From Batillaria attramentaria (Eukaryota; Mollusca; Gastropoda; Batillariidae), in assembly GCA_018292915.2 (NCBI GenBank), contig JACVVK020000005.1, forward strand, positions 5,590,001 to 5,654,000: a DNA stretch of 64,000 nt. Reading direction: 5' to 3'. The notes under the pieces are model-generated. The model was not told the origin of the DNA. It saw nothing but the letters and a program-made list of their open reading frames with translations, and did no database searches. The first letter of the stretch is position 1. Each line of letters starts with the position of its first letter. The position numbers and the translations under genes are program-made. Positions 9,282 through 23,209 of this stretch are shown here, piece after piece.

Positions 9282-12200
9282 ATGGGGCATCAACTGCTGA
9301 CGTGTTTGCTGGTGACGCTTGTGGCGTGCGCAAAAGGCGAGCTGCTGCAGAACGGGAACTTTGAAGGCGGCCAGAACCAGGGCGGCAGCACCCACAATGG
9401 CACCGACACGGGCACTCACTCGATCACGTACCGTTCGAGCCACGTGGACTCAAACATCGACCGATATCGGCGAAGTGACATCAACGTTCGGTAAGATTCA
9501 GTACTGTTCTTTTTGCTCAGACTGCAGGGCGAAGGACACAAATACAAAAGGCCTCAAAATGCCTGTATATCCCATATCATAGCCACCCCTAAATATGCTT
9601 TAATATAGAAACAAGTACTACCATGAACAGACCATTCAAAGGCACGCACCTGACAGGGTAAAAAAAAGAAAGAATGTCTCCTTTCCGCTCAGGCCTCACT
9701 GGAGTAATGCACGTCTACTTTCTCTTTAGGCCACAGAAGCAGTTCACACAAATCCGTTTGCCTCACTTGTGTCCCACCTCTGTGCAAAAAGTCCCAGCTT
9801 CACTGGCAGCTTGCCTCTTTTTGTGACCGCCTGCCATGCACCTTGACCTACATAACACAAAAATCACGCAAATCACGCCTTTTAATGACAACAAAAGTCA
9901 CTATACAGACTGGCACACTAGCCAAACAGGGTACCTCAAACAAACACCAAACATGACCCCACGGTCAATTTGTGTCCTGACGCCTGCATGGACACAATAT
10001 GGGGACTCGTCCATTACACCTCTCACTAGTGTTCGTTAACCATTCCTATACTGACGCTACCATCATATGCCTGACGCTAACAGTTTGGAGCCCCCGTGGT
10101 GACACCAAACAGCTTTCTTTTGGCGATTCTTTTTGCCGCATGTTTCGCATGAAAAACGTGCACACCAGTAACCAATGAAAACATACTGTTTCCAAGGGGG
10201 ATCACTCCAAGAAAACCTGGTAACGGCTACCAACGGCGGAACAGAACAAAGACTGTTACAGTCGTTACGCGGCAGTGGGGACTGAAAATCTTGCTACGAC
10301 TGAGTCGTAGCTCGGGCAGAATGAGTTAAAGGCCGGTATTCCGGCTAGTATCCTATTTTATTTTCTATTTGTAATGTCAGCAAGATTAACCAAGAAAACA
10401 CAGCTAATTCGAATGCCTTCATGTTTTTCAGTTCACATTAATTTTCTGAGTACACTCCACTTTTAACCAAATAATGAGTAGTGCGTATCTCTGAAAAAAA
10501 AAAACCCAAACAAAACAAACCAAACAAGCACAAAAAACAAACAGCCAAAACAAACAAACAAACAAACAAACAAACAAACAAACAACAAACAAACACCCCC
10601 CCCCCACGAAACCACCATCACTACCACCACCAACAACACATAAAACAAAACAAACAAAAACAAAACAAACACAATAAAGCAAAACAACAAACAAAAAATA
10701 CAACCAGCTAGCAAAACACCCCAGAACAACAAGAACAACATCCCCATCCACCCAGCAACAACAACAACAACAACATCCCCCTCCACCCACCCAACCCAAC
10801 CCAACCCACCAAAAAAAAACACACGTTCATTCCGTAACCAGTTGGTTGACAACTTTCGTATCTGTTCCCGTTTTATTTCGTCTTGTCTTATGTTCCTTGC
10901 ATAATATATACACAGAGACGCTGGTATTTTTGCAGTGTCACAACGTCTGGTGGCATTAACAAGAATGACGTGGACATTCATGTAAGTATTTTGTAATGGT
11001 TTTATTACGATTTAAAGTTCTGCTATGCTGCAGATCACAGAATGGTATGGTATGGTATGGTAGACTTCTCCTCGGCGCACATATCCATCTCTGCTGAAAT
11101 GCTCACGGCGCCGCAGGGCTGGAGGACGAAGCAGTGAAAGCCTGCTGCCGTTAAGCGCTACTTTGTGTGCAAACCTCCACCCTGCTATTCACTCTGGTGC
11201 GTGCGACAGTATTTCTGTTTACCACGCCACCGGCCACAGCCTACTCTTCTTCGAAAGATGAACGTGGGATTTTTAGCGTGCACACTTGATGTTTGTGCGT
11301 GCGTGTGTACACGAAGGCGAGACAGGCACCGCAAACGAGTCTGCACATGGATTAGACTCGATATGGGAAGGAAAAATCCCACCATATTCCTGCCCACCGG
11401 GGACTCGAACCCGGCAGCTCAGGATCCGAAGTCGGATGCCTTAACCACTAGACCAAATCCCCTGTCAGACCAAAATTAATGCAGACATAAGTTTTGAAAA
11501 TCCACTGTCAAGTGAATCATTTCGGAGCTGGTAGACGTTCAATGCTTTTTTTTTTTGGTTTAACTCTTGAAAGTCTGGACAGCTTGCTAAATTCAGAATC
11601 GACTGGTTCCCATACAAAAGATTGCTAAATGTACTATAAAACTCATATCCCTGTTCAGTTACAAAATCATATCCATCTAATGTACCAGGGCAGTAGTTTT
11701 TTGACTCAGGTTCATGTATGCACCAGATACTTGGTTGTACATGTACTGTTCTGTTGGAGGGTGTGTGTGTGTGTGTGTGGGGGGGGGGGGGGGGCGAAGA
11801 TATCTGTTACCTTTGTGTGTGAATGGGGTGGGAGGGGGGGGGGAGGCGAAGATGTCTGTTACCTTTGTGTGTGACATGGGGGGGGGGGGGGCAAGATGTC
11901 TGTTACCTTTGTGTGTGACATGGGGGGGGGGGGGGCAAGATGTCTGTTTCCTTTGGGTGTGAGTGGGGGTGGGGGGCTGTGCTGTGTATGTTTATGTACA
12001 CGTGTGTAAATGTACTATTTGGGTTAGGGCTATTTGTATTGTCAGTATGTAACTGTTCCTGTTATGTAAATTTATATCCATTCTTTGTCTGTGTGTCCAC
12101 GTATAGTATGAAAAAAAGAAAAACAGAATAAAAAAGAAAAGAAAAGAAAGTCTGTACAAAAATCGCAGTTTCACTTGAACTCTTCCGATAACTAGGAACC

Positions 12201-14344
12201 GCTTCATGCAATCTGCAGCGGTCTCCGGCCTAGTGGGAAAGGCCAACGCCTGGCGTAATAGTGGCTTGAAGTGGCTCCTACTGGTGTACAGTGGTTTATG
12301 CTTCTTTTTTTTTTTTGCGTCTTTTTTTTATATTATTTTTTATTACTCATATTTTTGCTTTTTTGATAACGTACATAGATTCACATATACACCGACGTTT
12401 AAAGTAAAACAGAACCATAAGAAATGTAACAAGATAAAGGGATAAGCTAGTATTTGGTACACACATAGTTCTATAAATGTATATATATATAATAATAATA
12501 ACAATAATAATAATAGTAAAAAAAAAAAAAAAAGAAAAAAAAAAGAACAACAACAACAACAACAACAACAACAAAAAACCCACAGAGTTACACCATACAA
12601 TACATACATAAAATACAAGTATACAGTATACACACAAACATATATACACACATATTGAGGCCAAAGGATAAGCATGCTAGAAACATACAGAATTACTACA
12701 GTGGTTTATGCTTTTTAACCAGTCGTATCGTATAGTGGCCAGGGGGTCGTCGGGCTCTGGCTGTAAAAGTCGGGGTAAGGGCTTTTAGCCCCGGGTTAGA
12801 GTCTAACCTTGAACTAAACTAGCTCTAGGGTGAAATTTTCTGTTGCTTTTTGTTTTAAATCAGGAAGCGGGCCCATTCCACCATGGTGCCTAGGCCGTTA
12901 TAGAAGGGTTTTTGTCTTTCTTTCTTCGATTTCTTTTGTATTTAATTTAGTTTTGGGGTTTCTTTTGTCCTAGTCTGGGTTAGGTTAGAGGCCGTGGGTT
13001 AAATTAACCTCGAGTTTTACATACGGGCCCATGTGGAAGCGAAAGACCTACGGCCTGTGTGCAGCCTCCACCCGCAGGTTTCACCAGAGTGTACATTTAG
13101 GCGGACAATGTGCACAATGTTTTAGTCACATAGAGTTCACTGCTTTACAGACTCAAGAGAAGCGTTTACAGTTTACTACACCAACCCATGTCTCAGACTC
13201 AGACTCAGACTCAGATTCAGACTCAGACTCAGACTCAGACAGAGTTTATTGTGTTTTAGGCCTTGGCCTATATTAATACGTCTCACAAGTTGTTGTACAT
13301 GTGCATACATAGATGAAATGATACAAAAATGAATAAATGTAACACTTCATCAAAACATTGCGAGAAACCATGCGAGAAAACGACCCATTTCTTTCAGAAA
13401 AAAAAAATACTGAACACGTAAATTAAGCACGTAAAACACGGCTGTTTCGTGAATCGTTTTTTTTTTTTTTTTTTTTTGAGGGGGGGGGGGGGGGGGGGCT
13501 GTTCTACCAATGATGTGAGGTAAAACATATACCAAGCATGATCCAGATTATGATGACGATGATGATGCAGATGATAATGATTTGATACTTCTAAGAAACC
13601 ACGCGTCTGTCTGTCCTGTCTATAATCGCCATTGACAACGGTGTGTACAAAGATCGTCCAGACGAGTCAGTCGTTCCCGTGGGGCACTGCTGTCAACGTG
13701 TATAAATACAACGAGAACGCAGCTCACGGCAAGTACCGGGACTTCATCCACAAGCACTTCACCTGGGCCGTGCCCGAGAACGCCCTCAAGTGGCCCTCCA
13801 TTGAACCCACCAGGGTAAATATCGACTTCAGCTCCAACATCACGGTTTTGTTGCGTATAACACATGCGCAGTTGTAATGCTATCAGGTGTGAGTTTCACT
13901 GACACAGCAGCCGCGAATTAGTCTTTGTGGCTTGCGCGGCTTTAAGCCTCACTCACTCACTTTAAGCCAAACTCACTCACTCACTCACTGACACAGCCAT
14001 TGCTTGGTGTCCACTCCAGCTTGTGGTCAGGTCATTGTACACCGTCATGTGAACTGGGTCCAGGCCGGTGAACTGACACTCGAGGTTGGGGACATAATAG
14101 ACGGCATCACTCGGCAAGAACCTAGGCCAAAGCCACGCCCCTTTACTTTGTCGTGTATAGGCAAAAAAACATTACGTCCATGACGTCATTTTTATGGCAA
14201 AAGGGGTGATTTCAAGATGAAAGAGATTGACGTCATAGTCATTTTCCTCAAATGACGTCAATGAACTTACTCCCCCCCCCCCGTTCCTTCTTAGCTCAGC
14301 CCATTGAGAGCCCACCTGTACATAAATTTTTGTGATAGTGACGT

Positions 14345-14410
<66 letters not shown>

Positions 14411-15052
14411 CAGCATCTTGCTGGGTTATTGCGCTTTAGAAACGCGATATTAGTAGTAGTATTAGTAGTAGTAGTAGTAGTAATAGAAATGGTATTACAA
14501 CCCTAACGCATGAATGATTTTCATTCCAGGGCCACAGGAACTATCAGCCTGCTTTGGACTTTATCAATGGTGTGAGACATCACGGGTAAGTGAACACTGC
14601 TCTCAAAAGCCCATCGAGAAAGACTGTATATGTTCACGAACACTGACACGGGCGACAAACAAACAAACAAACAAACAAACAAACAAACAAACAAACAAAC
14701 AAAACATCCAGTAACACAATTCAAACGCATTGATCAGCTAACTTTAAATTTGGCCAGTTTCCTAGATTAAAAAAAAATGAAGAGCATTTTTCTTCCAAAT
14801 TTTTTTAATTAAAAAAATTGTGGGTAAAGACTTTGTGGGTACAAACTTTACCCATTTGCCGTTTCCTCTGCATGCACCCGACGCGTCAAATGAGCACGTT
14901 TGTTGATTATGACGTCATTGCAGATTACCGTTTTGAACATTGTGAAATCAATGGGTTAGGCGTTCCTGACACCTAATGAATATTATTCATGATTAGACAT
15001 TTAAAGTGGAAAAAAGGTTCACAACATGTAAAAGAAGAATGTGTTGATATAT

Positions 15053-15117
<65 letters not shown>

Positions 15118-16967
15118 CGCGAGTGCAGACTGAAGGTGCGTGGTCACAACCTGGTGTGGTCAGTGGACAGGTGGGTCCAGGATTGGGTGAAGCAGCTCCA
15201 TGGAGACGAACTGCGGAATGTTGTCAAACACCACATCGATGAAACCATGGCCAAGACATGCAATCTGTGAGTCGTCTGCCTAGTTCTGTGTTTTCTGTAT
15301 ATACTTTCTCCTGATCTGCTTTCTAGAAATTCTTTCCCCATTAGCAAGTAAGTGTACCTGCTTCAGCGTTCCCCATAGATGCTAAGAATAACATATCATG
15401 GCAGTTTCCGAATTCCGATAGTGCGTCTTTGGGCAAGGGAGGTAATTTTGGCAACTTTGACCCCGAAAATCTGTAAATTTCGGGCAATTCCATAAATATT
15501 TGTTCGAAATGGAACGTCAGTCACGCATGCTTCTTGAGCAGTATCCAGTTAACTATTACTGCTTCATGAGGTGAAATTAAGATATTTAGAGAAGCATCTT
15601 CACGGGATGGTCCATTCCTCCTTACTCTTGTATGTCATTCCGTCGCTCACACGGAAAAATTGCGTATCGGTTTTGGACGGTTCTGAAATCTTCTAGCCTA
15701 ATTTTGGGGTCGCGGGATCGATTGGTGACTTCGATTTCTACGTTTGAAGCTTAGAAATGGGACAAGACAGCGTTTGAAAATCTGCGGAACTGATGCAGAT
15801 TGATTTTACACAAGAAAACTGCGGAAGTCTGCGAGTGAAAATGTGCGTAAGTCTCAATGAAGCAAAGTGGCAAAGTAAGTCGATCACGGGGAAAATTGCC
15901 GAAGCCTTCATAGAATGAATCTGAACAGCAAAGTTGCGTAATCTGTTTTTGTGTGTGTGTGTAACTGGCTGTTTTCAACCGCATGTGACCAGGGTGGAGC
16001 ATTGGGACGTGAACAATGAGAACCTGCATGGTCAGTTCTACCAGAACCAGCTGCACGATCCTGACTACGACCTGGAGTTGTTCCGCATGGCGCACGCTGC
16101 CTGCCAGAGAGTCAAGCTCTTCCTCAACGACTACAACGTGGTCTCTAACAGCTACTCCACAAACGTAAGAAAAGGCTTAACCCTTTGGAGCCACAGGTAT
16201 CGCAGGAGATACCTAGACTTTCAAACCTATTAGCTCCTCTTGCATTCACAAGATTTACAGAGTCATTTTGGACCCCCGGGGGTGATGCTTTACCCGCATT
16301 TATGGGCACAAAGTAATAATGAGGATTTTTTTTTATAGCGCCTGATCTCCGAAGCCGGGGCTCTATGCGCTTTACAGATGTATACAAAAGGTGAAAAATA
16401 AACACACGAATAATAGATAAATAATCAACTAAATAAATACGAATAAAAGCGTACATATATACATACATACATTACATACATATAGCAAAGACCGTAGATG
16501 TCTTTTGCATATAGTCAGAGATACAGACATATTATATACAAGCACTGACACCTACATACATACCAACATCCAAAGCACACCTACATACATACACACTGCA
16601 AAAACAACGGGTTGGTGTTGGTAAATAAACAGTCACAACGACAACAATGTGTATGTCCGGGCCTTGTTAAGTAAGGCCTATCTTCTGACAAGTAGGCTCA
16701 CAAATCGCTCGGGGGCTAGTTTGATTGTACCCAGCATCATAACGTTTACCGTGAAACATACTAACCGTAGAAAAAAGGGTCTGTAAGTTTTTACTAGCGG
16801 CTATTTTGTCTAGCTTTCGTTTGACATTGTTTCCTAGTTGTTACGAAGTATACAAGTCCACAGACTCTCGCGAGATGGTATTTCAATCGATTCATTTAGC
16901 CCAGCCTTGCAACCTTCTGTGTCTTGTTCAGCACACACACAAAATCCAGTGCAGATATGGTCACACG

Positions 16968-17047
<80 letters not shown>

Positions 17048-19853
17048 CGCGCGCATCCCCCCCCCCTATCATTTGACTATATTGTTCGACGACAATTTTC
17101 TGTAAAAATTCTGAAATTCTCGCAAGCACATGTACTTACTACTGGCCCACATAGGCATCCCGCTTGTTGCACGTGCTTTGGTATCTCCTCTCAGGATTAC
17201 CTTCAACAAGCTCGCAGGGTGAAGGCCGCCAATGTCGGTCTGTACGGACTCGGCGTTCAGTGTCATTTCGGCGAGAACCACAATCCGGACATCCACGCTG
17301 TCAGGGTAAGTCGGAGTACCACCATCACTACAACTCGTAGATTAAGCGAAACAAACAAACAAACAAACAAACAAACAAACAAACAAACTTTAAGAGCAAA
17401 AATACCACAAACAAGTTAACCCTTCGGCGCTAATCTCGCATTTCCGAGTGCACGGAGATGAGCGCCGATCGCGCTTTTCGGCGAACGTGGCGCAGAGAGT
17501 GTCATGCCCTTTCAGAGACACTGGCCTTCTTTTTTTTTTTTTTTTTTTTCAAAATTGACATGAGTAGTTTGAGCAAAACAAATATACACCTCTAAAACTA
17601 CATCCACTTTGCTACCGTTTATAAAAATCAAGTACATTGGTGCATTCGTTCAGAAGTTACAAGGGATTAAATACTAGAGGTGATTAAAACGGATTCATTT
17701 TTATAGCTATATACGAAGGAAAAGTTCATTGACAACTTAGGCAACATCTTGTTATGTATAGTATGTTCAGTATGGACGATACTGAAACAAATTTATATCT
17801 GTGTCCACAGCAACGCCTGGACACTCTCGCGCAGGCCGGTCTTCCCATCTGGGCCACAGAACTAGATGTGCAGTCGAATGACGAAAACAAGCGCGCCGAC
17901 TACTACGAGAATGCCCTCACGGCTCTCTACGGCCACCCATCTGTGGAGGGCATTCTGATCTGGGGATTCTGGGACCAGGCCCACTGGAGGGGAGAAGCGG
18001 CTTCCCTCGTCAAGGGCAAAACCTAGACGTAAGGGAGATTATTTGTCCCAAAAGCCCACCTTCAGACATATCTTTGCTCACACATTAACAAGAATTATTC
18101 ACAGCTTTTTTGTGTGTCTAGCGTCGTATCACTCAGACACAAGCAGAGTTGCAGCCACACACACACTGGCACCTAGTTCGGGTAAACCATGAGTGATCGG
18201 GGAAGTCACATCCAGAACTACAGGTGAGGGACATCATGACTCACTGGCACCCAAGATTAGGAGGGGATCCACTTCAATCAAACACGGTGATCATGGGTTT
18301 GGCTCAGTGCCACCAGAAAAGTCACCCATTGCACCTAGCTCGCACTTACGGTTTGTTCATTGATCCGTCTGCGCTCGAGGGTAATGGCCCCGTTTACATT
18401 AGCTTAAAATACCGTCCTGAGAGCGCTCTGAGGGCACCCTGTCGCGTTTACACTTGGACAAACCGCTCCGAAAGCGCACCGCTCTCAGACTACCTACAGT
18501 GGGTAGTCTGAGGGCGCTCTAGCTTAGGGCGCTTTCGTCACGTAACGTGGGGCCCTGTGTCACCGTAGCAACAGGCCATTTTTGCAAATGGCGAAAGATC
18601 TTTTTTTTCTGCCAGGCATACAAAAACACGTGCTTTCTGGGCGCTGCCATCTTGAATATGTCACATTCCTCGAGAGCACGTGACATATCAGCTCCCCTTC
18701 CACGACTATGATTGTGTAATGTAAACGCCGTGGAGCGCTCTCAGTACGGTGCGCTGTAGGGGCGCCCTCAGAGCGCTCTGTAATGTAAACGGGGCCTTAC
18801 ACGTTGGTCCCTCGAGAGTGTACTGTAGACCCGCCCGCAGCGTGCCAAACAGTAATAGGACGGAGGTTTAGGGTTAGTTTAGGGTTACTGACGTAGTTTA
18901 AAGGAGGTTTAGGGGTTAGTTTAGGGTTAGTAACCCATTTTCATAGGTTAAGAGTCAGTAATAGAGGTTAAATGAGGTTTAGGGATAGAAGTTAGATTGA
19001 CTGAGGTTTAGGGTCAGGGGGCGGTTTGGGGCTGGGTTTTCAATAAAAATAAAAGGAGTAGACCCTTGCAATCTTACACAACATGTTATAGAGACAGATT
19101 GTACTTATCCTTGGAGATTATTTACTACAAATTCGTTTACAAGCGAAAGCTTCCTGCCCTGCCAGCCGTAGTGAAGACTTACTGTGTCATACCCCGTGTC
19201 TCATTTGACTGTGGCATATTATAGTATAGTGTGAGGAGTAAGCCGAATTCCTCTTGTGCTATAACCAAAAAGCCAAATAAACTATCTTATCCGCTCTTAA
19301 AACATTGTATCTCATCTCATCTCGTTTCATATCTCATCTCACATCATCTCATATGTCATCTCATCTTGTTTCACATGTCAACGCATCTTGTTTCACATCT
19401 CCTCTCATCTTGTTTCATACCTCAATTTATCTTGTTTCATAATTGATCTGATCTCATCTTGTTTTATAATTCATCTGATCTCATCTCATCTTGTTTCATA
19501 TCTCATCTCGTCTTGTTTCTCATCTCATCTGGTTTCATATCTCATCTCATGCTGCCTGATCTCATGCTATCTCATCTCATCTCATCTCGGCTGAGCTTAG
19601 CTTATATACGAGGTAAAAGGAGTGGAATTTACCTCTTTTCCAGCTGACGGCGGCAGGACGTCGCGTGCTGGACCTGTGGGAGAACCGCTGGAAGACGGAC
19701 GAGACGCATAATCTGTCCCACGGCGACCGGTTCACCGTGCGCGGTTTCCATGGCAAATACGAGGTGCACGTGATGTACCAAGGCCACGAGAAGTCCAAGC
19801 AGACGTTCACTCTGGGCAAGGGATCTCACGACGTTAACATACATGTCCAGTGA
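9282..19853 (+). CDS. GH10 gene A: secreted endo-beta-1,4-xylanase-like, binding module lost
   Basis: Nine exons: 9282-9490, 10936-10981, 13653-13814, 14530-14585, 15129-15266, 15993-16164, 17195-17305, 17811-18028, 19644-19853. Exon 1 encodes a signal peptide (MGHQLLTCLLVTLVACAKG) and only the first strand of the binding module (LLQNGNFEGG), then runs directly into what is the end of exon 4 in the other copies (SNIDRYRRSDINV). The carbohydrate-binding core is therefore missing. The GH10 barrel is present: FPWGTAVN, ENALKWPSIEP, RGHNLVWSV, HWDVNNENLHG (acid/base Glu), LFLNDYNVV, LGVQCHF, WATELDVQ (nucleophile Glu) and ILIWGFWDQAHW. The exon at 17811 is 218 bp where other copies have 219; the missing base gives an in-frame TAG at 18024-18026, before the last 69 residues. 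An in-frame alternative donor exists at 18009. Known family role: hydrolysis of beta-1,4-xylan, as in snail digestive GH10 enzymes. Product and exon model are strong; whether this copy is functional is uncertain. Confidence 0.85.
11041..11463 (-). mobile_element. tRNA-derived SINE, family 1
   Basis: On the minus strand it begins TGGTCTAGTGGTTAAGGCAT (A box) with GGTTCGAGTCCC (B box) about 30 bases on, followed by a body with CGTGTACACACGCACGCACA. The other copies are 60718-61108 and a partial one at 27885-28012. Confidence 0.7.
12750..13030. mobile_element. MITE of the GGCCCGTATGTAAAA family, copy in A
   Basis: This third and most diverged copy lies in the 2.7-kb intron of gene A before the FPWGTAVN exon. 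Its left end is worn (GGGCTCTGGCTGTAAAAGTC); its right end keeps CTCGAGTTTTACATACGGGC. Confidence 0.7.
15056..15114 (+). repeat. (TG)n directly before exon 8 of gene A
   Basis: A TG run of about 58 bp ends 14 bases before the exon 8 acceptor. Comparable runs precede exon 8 in B (both versions), C and D. Confidence 0.9.
16315..16500. repeat. interspersed repeat, copy 1
   Basis: A block with AGCGCCTGATCTCCGAAGCC and GGGGCTCTATGCGCTTTACA, then AT-rich ATAAATAC and ATACATAC runs, in gene A intron 9. It is shared with 39640-39830 in gene C intron 3. It is probably a 3' tail of a retroelement. Confidence 0.55.
18381..18798. mobile_element. MITE with GGCCCCGTTTACATTA ends
   Basis: About 415 bp with inverted ends GGCCCCGTTTACATTA and TAATGTAAACGGGGCC in the last intron of gene A. 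GAGAGCGCTCTGAGGGC and its complement recur inside. There is no open frame related to a transposase. Confidence 0.7.
18840..19020 (+). repeat. degenerate TTTAGGGTTAG repeats
   Basis: About ten imperfect GGTTTAGGGTTAGTTTAGGG-like units lie in the last intron of gene A. They resemble telomeric TTAGGG but are too irregular to be telomere. Confidence 0.5.
19305..19605 (+). repeat. (CTCAT)n-like minisatellite
   Basis: Mixed units of TCTCATCTCATCTTGTTTCA with small changes fill 300 bp and end 39 bases before the last exon of gene A. The pyrimidine-rich strand is the sense strand, so part may act as the acceptor tract. Confidence 0.8.
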
Positions 19854-20208
19854 CGAACACGCCATCATGTATAACTGTCATTGTGGATTTCGACTGCTTT
19901 GTGGCCCATTGCACAGATCATAGGCCGCCAGACATAAAAGACTCAAATCCTTAAAGAATTTTGTTTTTGTGTTTCTGAGTACAGAAAACCCCCAAGGTTT
20001 TACTACTCAGATATATACCCCCTTCTCTGAGTGGATCGCCGCCATTATTCCGTTTGAGTTCTGATGTCGTTTGACAAAAAGTTATTCTCCACAGACTCAA
20101 AGACTTTCAGAAAAGAGCGTATACAGCTGAGTGGTAAAAACTTTGTTTTCCTGTTTTGCTTATCGAACAAAGCTCAGGTATTGCTTACACACACATTCAC
20201 GCGCGCGT

Positions 20209-20282
<74 letters not shown>

Positions 20283-20962
20283 CAAAACACATCTTCTGTT
20301 ACATTATGTGTGAGCGAGTTCTGAAGTTTCAGCTTCTACGCATGTCTACGAATGTCTCTGCAGTATTTGGACGGATCGGTCTCGGTGGCTTTGTGCACTC
20401 CCGCAGGGCTTCATATCCGTGGGAACATAGGACAAATGTCCCGGCTCACTATAAAAGTATAGGACATTCGTCTTGAATCGTGACGACTGTGTCTGAAAAA
20501 AAAAATGATAGGACATAATGGGTGAAATAATTCTGGGACATTTCAAAATTAAATCGGTGTATGGTCAATGACCGAAGCGGATATGAAGCTTTTGAAGCGG
20601 AGCAGCCCCGGAAGCACTGGCCCCCATTTTGACTACAACCCTGTACACAGGATGCCACAAGAAGACAACAACCAGACCTTGACAGTGTGTTCGCAAGTAG
20701 GTACCCTCTGCACTACTCATGTCTGTCGAAAATTTCGTCATGTATAGCAGGAGTTTCTCGAAAAATGTCTAGTGAATATGAGTATTTATAGTGCTTGCTT
20801 GTCTTTTCAAACCTCCTACTGCCCTGATTGATATAAAATGAAGGTGACAGCCTTTCAAGTTCCACCACGACTGAAACCTGGGAAAAGTGGAACTGTCCGT
20901 AGATATTGAAAAGGTTTAAAAATTCCCGTTTTACGTGTAGATGTGACTCATACATTAAATGA

Positions 20963-21362
<400 letters not shown>

Positions 21363-22218
21363 TATATATATATATATTAACATTAACATATTTCTCTTTT
21401 TTTCAGAACTGGATATTTGCAGGACTTGGCGGGCGCATCCGGCAACAGAAGGAGGTAGAAAATAAAACAGCTTTTCGCGTTGACATGGACACATTGTAGA
21501 AAATAATTAAAGATTCGAGACATTCGCGGTTCATATCTGGCTTTATCTGCCGCATTAACTGCTTGTTGTACTTTATATGTACGCAATTATTGTTTCTACA
21601 GATCGCCGCGAGGGCCATCCCTTTCCGCCGGCAGAGTGACTTGGTTAATAATACAGAAGAAGAGCGTGATCAGAATGCAGACGCAGATGCAGATGGGCAT
21701 GAACTGGTGTGAATAACGGAGGAGGCGTGGATACCCCAGTGCCTTACACAACAACGCCAGTTTAGTCTGTCCTTTTAAAAGCAATCTGTAGTCTCTCTCT
21801 CCCACCCCACACACCGTCCTTCCCGCAATAAGAGGAAGGGAGTTAATCTGCATAGGAAACCAGGACTTCTGTTATCTAGAGAATTTGATTGGACATTAAT
21901 TTCATGCACAGGCGTTAAAAGCATTTGGATTTGGCCTAGACATGTGCACACGGATAACCTTTTTTTAACAGAAACTTAAAATCTACCATTATTTTTAATG
22001 GTCCCTCCCCCGGCTTACTTTGAACGGAAACAATGAAGTGTAAAGTGAGAGTGAAGATACCTGTACATAGGTACATCTTGATCAACAATTCATTATGTAC
22101 ATCACAAAGATCACACATCTATCGCAATTACGGCTCCATCACTTCATAATTATATCTAATTGCTAACACACGCCCTGTATGGTAATAGGAAATTCCAGCT
22201 AACATTCACATCTTTAAC

Positions 22219-22569
22219 TTGGTTAGTCGGCAGTCCCGCAATCCCTCACTCTTCGTTCCTCATCTCAGTCCCGCTTGTTCATTCCTGGGTTTCACGACAA
22301 CACCACTAAGAAGCGCTTTGGAGCTTGCTCCTTCAAGTGTTCTGCCCCCGGCTGCTCCGTGGAACGCTCTGCCGCGTTATTTGAAATCCAGCACCTTTCA
22401 GGAGCCACCTGAAGACCCATCTTTTCTCAAAGTTCAGATGCGGACTCCACCCCCCCCCCCTCTGCAGACTCCACCCCCATCCCCCCGCTCCTTTCCTGTT
22501 TTAGTTAAAACTTATCCCCCCCCCCGCTCTACGAGCATGCTGCACATGGAGTTTTTTCTTCAGCGCAAG

Positions 22570-22570
<1 letters not shown>
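22219..22570 (+). mobile_element. 3' fragment of CR1-like element with (ATC)n tail
   Basis: The sequence encodes a typical end of a CR1-group reverse transcriptase (PAAPWNALPRYLKSSTFQEP, then PEDPSFLKVQ) followed by a C-rich 3' region and a (ATC)n run. Positions 22320-22566 are repeated in inverted orientation at 21111-21362. Confidence 0.6.
22320..22566 (+). repeat. right arm of the 250-bp inverted repeat
   Basis: It pairs with 21111-21362 across a 957-bp spacer with no recognised gene. The outer end abuts a (ATC)n run. Confidence 0.85.
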
Positions 22571-22604
<34 letters not shown>

Positions 22605-23121
22605 ATGTGTTAGTTCAAAGTGAATGAAGTAGAGCATGCAATCCAAGGCTTCCTATTCGCGTCGGACGTCGGTCACAGACTGATTCATTTTCGAAATGCC
22701 TCATTACTTTCTTACAAAGACGGACTTGTCCTATCATTTCTGCGGCTCAGACTTGTCCTATCATTTCTGGCAACAGTGCACAATATTTAGGACAAAATTA
22801 ATGTCCTATCCTTTTACGGTCAGCCTGGACTTTTGTCCTATTATGTATATTTCTGCCTGTCCTCGGGCACTGCCAAGCACTACTTATTTTGAGGTGACAA
22901 GAAGTGAAATTCCCCACAGAAGCAACCTTTTCACATATACTTCCCACACACACGAAGCCCTGCAATGCACGTATTTTCATGCGTTTGTTTTGTACATTAT
23001 ATTTTTGTAATAAACTGCACGCATTAGCATATTGCGGGTTTGAGCGGTTGATCTGCTAGTCTTTTTATTTCAGGAAAAAACAAAACCCCAGGTGTCATAG
23101 TACTTCACCAGTGTCTTGAAA

Positions 23122-23197
<76 letters not shown>

Positions 23198-23209
23198 TCC
23201 TCCTATTCT

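Noticed and set aside
11400..11463. True tRNA gene on the minus strand
   Set aside because: A and B boxes are present but the sequence is linked to a repeated body seen elsewhere, so it is a SINE head.
13190..13250. Ser-Asp repeat frame
   Set aside because: It is a (GACTCA)n microsatellite without a credible gene around it.
18840..19020. Telomere or telomere relic
   Set aside because: TTAGGG-like units are irregular and mixed with TTTAGGGTTAG; too degenerate to call.
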